A stretch of DNA of 64,000 nt from Paracamarosporium sp. OC-R06-R3 (lineage: Eukaryota; Ascomycota; Dothideomycetes; Pleosporales; Didymosphaeriaceae): assembly GCA_019828545.1 (NCBI GenBank), contig JACVRA010000313.1:229392-293391 (forward strand), written 5' to 3'. A program made the translations under genes and the position numbers. Below the pieces are notes generated by a model that saw only the letters and a list, made by a program, of their open reading frames with translations, had not been told where the DNA came from and did not search any database. Positions 57,534-64,000 of this stretch are shown here, piece by piece (the first letter of the stretch is position 1; each line of letters begins with the position of its first letter).

Positions 57534-58536
57534 CTAAGTGGTGACTTGAAGAAAGACGACTAGTACTGCAGCATATCTGTAGCGTATTTGATCAGCGAAA
57601 TCAAAGAAAGCGTTTCAAGAAGAACTTACGCAGCAGTAGCGCCAAGACTCTCGAACGGCTTGACTACCGTTGTAAAATTGAGTAGACATAGGAAACAAAC
57701 GAGAAAACTCGTGATGACAGCGAGCTGTCTCACTTTTGACGGAGTGAATGCAAGTATCCACAGAGGCGCAACTAGCATGCATGTACCAACGCCTGTGATG
57801 ATCATTCCGACGAAAATTTCCATCCGTTTATCCGATGTGTACACAATGTTCTCATCGTCGACTTTCGGCTTCTTTCTCCACAAATTCCACCCTCGGAGAT
57901 GGGAGGACTTCTCTAATAATCGTCGAAGTGGCGCTTTATCTCTGGGCGCCATGGCAAAGAGGTCGGATCTGTGGTCAATGTACTTCGCTTCTTCCGGCAG
58001 AATAGCTTTATCGTGGTTGTAGCACCAGTTCGATATATTGCGCGCCTCTCTTTGTGAGACCTTAGGCCGTGATCGTAAATTCGAGTGCTGGATCACCAGC
58101 TCATCTAGTATAATTTAGTGATTTGTTGTCTTAGTGCCATTGAACTTACTGTAAGCTCGGAGCCGACGATCAATTTCTTTGATCAACTCAACTCGCACCT
58201 CCGAGGTTTCCTCCCGGAATGATCCATTATGCACATCAGGTGCTGATGGATCAGCCAACCGGGCATCCTTTCGCAGGTTAGTCACAGATCTTCTCCTGTT
58301 ATCCCATGATGACAGAATCTGCGACTTACAATAGTGATGAGTTGCTCTTCTAGTTCAACGAGTTCATCTTGGAGTTTGAGTAAGACTCTAACTGATAGTG
58401 TACTGAAGCGGCGCAAGACGAAGAAGTCGTTATCCGAAGCGATAAACGATGCAAATTCTCGATATCCAGCATATTTCCAGGGTTTTTTCTCATATTCTTC
58501 TAGAATATAGGAGGACTTCTGGTTCGTTGTGGCCAT
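57534..58536 (-). CDS. DUF6594 membrane protein
   Basis: Four exons (58330-58536, 58150-58267, 57630-58104, 57534-57576) encode 280 aa. The N-terminal half reads WKYAGYREFASFIASDNDFF, VLRRFSTLSVRVLLKLQDEL and VELEEQLITI, the hallmark start of fungal DUF6594 proteins. The middle is charged (LFAMAPRDKAPLRRLLEKSS). The C-terminus has two or three hydrophobic segments: VGMIITGVGTCMLVAPLWIL, LAVITSFLVCFLCLLNFTTVV and AYAAVLVVFLQVTT, which fit that family. The last short exon is needed to complete the third segment. Biochemical role unknown; the family is widely expanded in filamentous ascomycetes. Confidence 0.8.
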
Positions 58537-59743
58537 GGTCGATAATGAATTGTGAACTCCAAAGCTGTGCGATGCTTCTCTCGTAGAAAGTATGGAAACC
58601 TGAACAGTTTTGAATGATTTCGGAGAGGCTGAGCTGCTGGCAGCGTGCCGCATGCGCTAACGGCTGCTCCGAGTCACACTGCAGCAGGCGCGCGCTTAAA
58701 TCAGGCAAGATCGTATCGATAGAACATCCAGCCCCACCTCACCTTAACAGCTCACCCTGTATTTCAGATATATATAAACTAAATTGTAAGCTCTTGCTAC
58801 GATAAATAAAATGCAAATCAGATATCTATCACTGGTTATCGCTTGGAAGATGGACCCCTGGATCATGTTAGCGTTCGACAAGATTCGGAGCGACGTACTT
58901 CGAAGGTCAAAAGAGGATTGAACAGGCGCAAAGCTCTTTCGCAGGACAGTTAGGAACCGATGGCCATGAGGGATATTAGACCAGTTGAATATCTTATCGG
59001 CGGTCAGGCTAAATGCTTGAGTAGGAGAATCCTGTTGTCAATGGTAGCCTACATTCTCGAAGCTCAAGATAGGCTTGCCAGACAAGATCTAGCAAAAACT
59101 ACCTAACGATTATCTTGTTCGCTTGCGTTGCCGTTTCAACTATAATTCTTGGCGTTGAGAGACTCATCCAATAGACAAGGATCGTTAATTGCTTCACCGG
59201 TGCCTCGTATAAGCTGCATAGCCTACATAGCCACAACTGGGGAACTGTTGGCCCCATAATCTCGCATTTACGACCATAATATTCATTTGTTGATCAAGAA
59301 AAAGTATATAGGATATTTCGCAACCTTGAGTGTAAGTGATTATATGAGGTGTTTGAATGAGACATTTTTGGATAGCTGTTCAGAATAGTAGTCGGTCTTT
59401 ATCTAGTCATCTGATTATACACGCTATGATATGTGCATAGGATCCGGCCTTCCACAGGTCCTTATCGGTACCAACTGTAGGATCTGAGCCTTGCACAGCC
59501 ACCATACGTAACCGCCTTAGTCTGACCGTCAACACTCATTTAAGCCCATTTCCCCAAATGCGAAGTTAAGGAAGTCATTACTACAGCTATAGGGTTTCTG
59601 GATCCTGCGACGTTGCTAAGGGGCCGAGGCGTCGCGAAGATACAGTAGGCTTACCCTCTCAACCACGAAGGCCGAACAAGATCCAGCCTGTTGATAACGT
59701 TTTAGATCATTTAATCGATATTCAAACAACAATTTAGTCTAAC
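58537..59743. other. AT-rich intergenic stretch
   Basis: 1.2 kb between divergent genes, the DUF6594 gene and the unknown gene at 59744. AT-rich, no coding frame and no recognisable repeat. Promoters of both neighbours must lie here. Confidence 0.5.
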
Positions 59744-60658
59744 ATGTGGCGACTACTTAGCTCTCAGATTCCTGGTGTCTTTGGCACCTATCAGCGCACC
59801 AGTGGGGTGAAGGAGAAAAAAATACATACATCCTCTCACAAAGAGTTCAACGAGAAAGCTGTGTACACGCCTCCTGGTACTCCAGGTATTGACGATACCA
59901 TCATTCAGCCACTGAATGAGTTCAGTAATCCTACCCAATATGCTGGCGAAGTAAGAAGATCGAAAAAAAATAAGAGCGCCAGTCAAGATTCAAGCGATGA
60001 TCCACCCCCTTTCGACGGACGCAAGATTGGAGGTGCAAAGAATTTCTTCAAATCGTCCGATGGTACAGAAAATGTGAACAATGGTGACCAAGGTAGCGAA
60101 GGAGATGGTAATAGAGGTGACGACAATGGCGGTGACGGAAATGTCAATGATGGAGAGCGCAGCTGGCAACAAAACGATCGCGATCTTTCTAGAGAAGTTG
60201 AGTTTATAGCGGTCGCATTGGCAAATCTGATAAAAGCACTGAACGAACGCCTGGACGGCCGACTCGAGGAATTACGCGAGCTCAGAACAACTAGGCTTGT
60301 GAAGGCGCAGACATCATACCATGACAACACGCAACGAAACAAATATGGCTTTACCACAACGTCAGCATCACAATCTGTTTACTATGCACTTCAGCAAGAG
60401 GAAGACTATCATGATCCCACGTACGAGGAAAAACGAGCTTCCAATAGCATAGCAGATCTTGAAAATGTCATTTCGGAGCTGCTGGAGGAAAGCTCCAAGG
60501 AAGGGTTGAGCTCAGCGATTCCGCTAGGCGGTTTAAGTAAGGAGGACCTGCGTAAACAACAGAATGCTTTGAAGGATATGCTGTGCTGGGGTTCAAAATT
60601 CGGCAAGCTTTACAGGGCGGTGAGAAACTCGAGAGAATATTTATGGGGCTCAATCTAA
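59744..60658 (+). CDS. Unknown protein with Asn/Gly/Asp linker and coiled-coil-like end
   Basis: A single-exon 304-aa frame with ATG at 59744. The N-terminus MWRLLSSQIPGVFGTYQRTS is weakly amphipathic and basic. Residues ~110-145 are Asn/Gly/Asp-rich (NVNNGDQGSEGDGNRGDDNG), probably disordered. Two Leu/Glu/Arg-rich helices follow: LANLIKALNERLDGRLEELR with ELRTTRLVKAQ, and IADLENVISELLEESSKEGL. The C-terminus KFGKLYRAVRNSREYLWGSI is basic. No family recognised. Length and lack of stops in AT-moderate DNA make it likely real. Confidence 0.6.
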   Translation: MWRLLSSQIPGVFGTYQRTSGVKEKKIHTSSHKEFNEKAVYTPPGTPGIDDTIIQPLNEFSNPTQYAGEVRRSKKNKSASQDSSDDPPPFDGRKIGGAKNFFKSSDGTENVNNGDQGSEGDGNRGDDNGGDGNVNDGERSWQQNDRDLSREVEFIAVALANLIKALNERLDGRLEELRELRTTRLVKAQTSYHDNTQRNKYGFTTTSASQSVYYALQQEEDYHDPTYEEKRASNSIADLENVISELLEESSKEGLSSAIPLGGLSKEDLRKQQNALKDMLCWGSKFGKLYRAVRNSREYLWGSI

Positions 60659-61306
60659 TATAATTAGTATTTTGATCGTTACTTTTCGATGAAAACAAGT
60701 GGTACTAAAATTTAATTACATCCGTTTCTTCATCTCGCGTGCAGTTAAGGGCGGCTCCAGGTAACCACCTCGGCGCCAGATCCCTCCACTCGCCTCCAAC
60801 GTTCCCCATATTGCATGAGATCATAAATAAGCTAATAGATCCATCACAAAAGGACGCAAAGTCCGAAATTTATACCACACACACACACACGTACAAACTG
60901 TTCTAACGAGGGATTACTTCAGTAAGCTCGACTGGAAGCGTTCGCTGAATGAAAATGATTTCGCTTTGTTATTGTTAAATCACCATTTACATCAACTGTA
61001 AGCATTTGACTTGGGAGATGTAACTTGAGAGACCCTTGTAGAGAAAAGGGATGGCGTTCAACACGCTACTCACAAAGGAACAATAACGAATCATCCAAAT
61101 ACAAAGTGTAGTACCAATGAAAATCCTTTACGCACACCATTGCCCATTCACCGAATAAGATCGCCAACTCTACCGAAAACGCGAGCAAAGTGAGGGGCCT
61201 GGCCCCTTTGCCTCAGGACCATCCGTGTACTTCCATGTTGCTCTTCGCACGGTCTTAGCCAACAATAACTTCGCAACATGTATCCATTGCAAATACATGC
61301 CTCCTG
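60659..61306. other. Intergenic between convergent genes, with CA repeat
   Basis: 648 bp holding the 3' ends of two convergent genes. A short CA microsatellite lies at about 60876-60890. Nothing else recognised. Confidence 0.5.
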
Positions 61307-63261
61307 CTATGCTTTCTCAAACTCCATATAGCGTTCATGACCGCATGTGCTCTCCGAGAATAAGAGCTTAAACTCTTCTTTCGTAACGTTTTCGGTGAAA
61401 CGGTAGGGCCAAGGCTCGATGATAGTATGTTTCGATCTGATCCTCATTCCGTGTTGGTGGACCAAGTCATACATAGAAGTACCGTCTTGCAGGTCAGCGT
61501 TTTCGAGAAAGGCGTTGAAATATGCGTCAAAATCGCCGCACAAATTTAGATAATCTGTGATAAGAATGAAATCTGGCGATGTCATGTATCGCAAGGCATT
61601 CATTCCCCCTTTGCCCATGGCAGCATCGATGATGGGCTGTTTGATATTCAGATATTTCCTGATATTGCGACCATGAGTTGCTAGTGCAGTTGCGTCAGGT
61701 TCGTTTCCAAACTGGCTCTCTTCCTCGCGGACAGCGTTAAGGAAGAGCATGAGAAGTACGGCTTTGGGATTTTCGGATCTTGCCTTTAGCATTGGAGAGA
61801 AGGTAGCCAGTGTAGTTGCTGGGCCCACGTAGCCACGGTCACAAATGTTGGATACCTGGGAACTGTTGGATTTTATGCTAAAGTTATAGTGTCGTTGAAC
61901 GTACCTCAATGCGGTCGAATGTAATGTTCTTGAGATAGACGGGAAGAGACACAGCATTGACCGCCAGAAGCTGGAATGCCATCTTGCAGGAGTGAACGCG
62001 CTTGCAGAATGTGACAAGCTGGTCACGCAAATAGAAAAAGAACGCACCATACACGTCGTTCTTAGCTGCAGAGACACAGGCGATGTACTCGTTGTAGGAC
62101 CAGCCATCAAGAGGATCCGCATCATCTTTCATTGGCCATGAATTCCTCTCACTGAAGAACGTTCTACGAGACTTAGTATTATCACTTGACTTGCCAGGGA
62201 TGGACTCACGGGTTTGGCGTATCAAAGTCTTTTCGCGATGCGCCAAATGGCAGCAGGATGCCATGCTGGCGGAAGTCAATTGCACCAGCACGTCGACCGG
62301 GCGGCATTCTATAGAGTTGGCGATCTATATGATCCACTCTTGTCATGGTCACCTCACGGCGTAACGATTGAGCTATGTACGCACTGAGTCCCTTCGGGGC
62401 CTCGAACTTTGCCGCAAGGTCACTCCAATCACGTTTCCTAAGCATTAGACGTAATGAATTACCACCAATGTTAAAGGTCTTGGCTTGAATCGAGTTAGAG
62501 TGTCTGTCTTTGATCTTGTTGCATACGTCGCGGATGTAGGGGAGAATGCCTTTCTGCAAGGCTTGAATGATTGTCTGCGGGAGCATTGCTGAGTACCAAA
62601 GATGCAGCATGATTGGAGCGGCGTCTTCGGGTTCGAAGTGTAGAGCTGTCAGCAATAGCATGGTATTCCGCGCAACAATAGCGAAATTGAAGTCGTTCAC
62701 AACAACGGTGCAGCGACCTGCATAATTTTTGGGGAGCCCAACCACGGTCTTGACGACGTTGCGCAGGTCCCCCGAAGCTGCGAAGAGCAAAGAAAGATCC
62801 TGCTGTGTGGTCGCTTCTTCGCCTTCGTTGTTTTTGATATTTAATAGATCTAACGCAGGAATATTGCCCCAGAGATACTGGAGCGAGCCGAACGTCGCCA
62901 AGGATGGACCTGTTAAGAAAGCCGGGATGCGATTTTCGACTTCCCAGCTAGTTTTGTAAGGTTCTTTGAGATACGATGATTTGCAGACACCTTTGTGTGG
63001 CTTCCAGTCTGCGACTTGGCATTCTCTGCAACAGTACTATTTGGTCTCAATTAAGTTTTTCTGATGAGTTACGAGAATGATGTCTGTTGCAGCTTGCAAT
63101 GGCTTGCTCCAGATTATGTAGGTAAGGAGACGTACTTGGACCAGCTTGCAATTAGTGCACGTGAATCTTGCCTCTTGCTGACAAGGAGATAACCCTCCAT
63201 TGATTGTTCGTTCCGTATTCGCGCAAAGAGGTGGATGGAGGAAGGACGATAGTTCAGACAT
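61307..63261 (-). CDS. MYND zinc finger / DUF4470 protein
   Basis: Four exons (63136-63261, 63036-62210, 61905-62163, 61307-61855) encode 586 aa. The zinc finger spans exons 1 and 2: residues ~13-60 with CANTERTINGG, CQQEARFTCTNCKLVQYCC, RECQVADWKPHKGVC, giving the MYND order C-x2-C...YC-x2-C-Q-x-DWxxHKxxC. Then GSLQYLWGNIPALDLLNI and LSLLFAASGDLRNVVKTVVG match the DUF4470 domain, which commonly follows MYND in fungal proteins. The rest is helical, without another recognised domain (for example FEPEDAAPIMLHLWYSAMLP). MYND fingers mediate protein binding; the partner and process are unknown. Confidence 0.88.
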
Positions 63262-64000
63262 GTTCAATGCTGTCAAGGACAAATCACACTGCTGAGTATG
63301 GTTGAGAGACAATTGTGATCGAGGGGTAAGGATAAAATGAACACGTCGGAACCGATTCAGGTTGTACGAATGAGTGCCTGGAATGCTAGATAGCATCAGA
63401 AATGAAGTAATGCAAGTTGGTAGCTACTGCATGTGACGGCCCTGTACTTCGTGTAATCAGCTAAGAGTGTTGACTGGTACTCATCTCCGACAGCGCGCCT
63501 TGGGAGATTAGAAATTGTTCATTCTCACACACAAAGGTCTAGCCTGTTCGATGTTGAGCGCTTGGAATACGTGATAGGATCACCCTCCAAGCTGGTCTCC
63601 TTACATCAAGAACTTCAATTACTCCGATTCACCTAATGGGTTTATAGGTAAGTCTGACACTTCACTATCCTGATTTGGTCAGCTTTCCGTGAGCGCTGCT
63701 TCTGAGAGCTACTTGTTTGGCTAGCGTTTATAGTGAGCTTATATGTACTGTGAAATACGTCAATTCTAACAACCCGTGTTCTTGCTGTTGGGGTTATTGA
63801 TTGAGGCCTGTCAACTTGCACACAGGGATATCTGATTCAACTCAAAAGTGGGCGCGCTGCAACATGATAAGGCTATGATAAGCCACCAATGAAGCGAAAT
63901 CTGCTGTGCTCGCTGGCGCGATGCGAGGCTGGTGCCAAGTATTGAACAGACAACCCCGCCTGTTGTGCTACTACCGTGTCTTGGCAGTCAATGCACGTCG
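63262..64000. other. Upstream region of the MYND gene, window end
   Basis: 739 bp with the promoter of the MYND/DUF4470 gene and then unassigned DNA up to the window edge. No supported coding frame. Confidence 0.45.

Noticed and set aside
1..64000. CRISPR arrays, bacterial operons, intact transposons or viral genes
   Set aside because: No regularly spaced identical repeats, and no transposase, reverse transcriptase, integrase or viral domains were seen; all recognised genes are fungal.

Overview
This is fungal nuclear DNA. Many coding regions are broken by 45-65 nt introns with GTRNGY donors, CTAAC/CTGAC-like branch points and YAG acceptors. The gene content is that of a filamentous ascomycete: a HET-domain protein, an NRPS-like A-T-R synthetase, a Fungal_trans_2-type regulator, DUF6594 and MYND/DUF4470 proteins, and methylcitrate-cycle enzymes. 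My best guess is Pezizomycotina, probably Dothideomycetes/Pleosporales. The species cannot be fixed from sequence alone. Exon joins below were worked out by hand from splice signals, reading frame and recalled family sequence.

Layout. Positions 1-11 kb hold housekeeping genes: ATE1 (cut by the window start), a diphosphoinositol-phosphate-type Nudix hydrolase, an F-box protein, SEC17 (alpha-SNAP), a mitochondrial GatC-like subunit and a small unknown protein. A degenerate ~54-bp repeat family lies at 6.8-8.0 kb and brackets a possible small spliced gene. Positions 12-14 kb carry two unrecognised genes that both look damaged: one has a frame break, the other an in-frame TAG. A HET-domain gene (15.6-17.5 kb) is followed by 2.5 kb of simple-sequence DNA. 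Positions 20-36 kb hold a bifunctional PFK-2/FBPase-2, RXT3 (Rpd3L/Sin3 complex), BTN1 (CLN3), an unknown repeat-tailed protein, ATP5 (OSCP), an unknown protein and RPS8. After 1.9 kb of AT-rich DNA come a membrane-anchored GH3 beta-glucosidase and a divergent pair, methylcitrate synthase (mcsA) and 2-methylisocitrate lyase (mclA). These are two core steps of propionyl-CoA detoxification and share a 547-bp promoter.

Positions 46-64 kb are accessory in character: an NRPS-like adenylation-thiolation-reductase gene, two small membrane-protein genes, a 14-TM-type MFS transporter next to a fungal regulator, a DUF6594 protein, an unknown acidic/coiled protein and a MYND/DUF4470 protein. The synthetase, transporter and regulator could form a small specialised-metabolite locus. 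Two copies of a perfect palindrome, GCTCGGCCGAGC, lie ~0.6 kb upstream of the synthetase and would suit a zinc-cluster regulator.

Several neighbours are divergent pairs with short shared promoters: ATE1/Nudix, SEC17/GatC, RXT3/BTN1 and mcsA/mclA. No rRNA, convincing tRNA, CRISPR array or intact transposon was found. Traces of duplication followed by mainly transition-type divergence are visible just 3' of BTN1.
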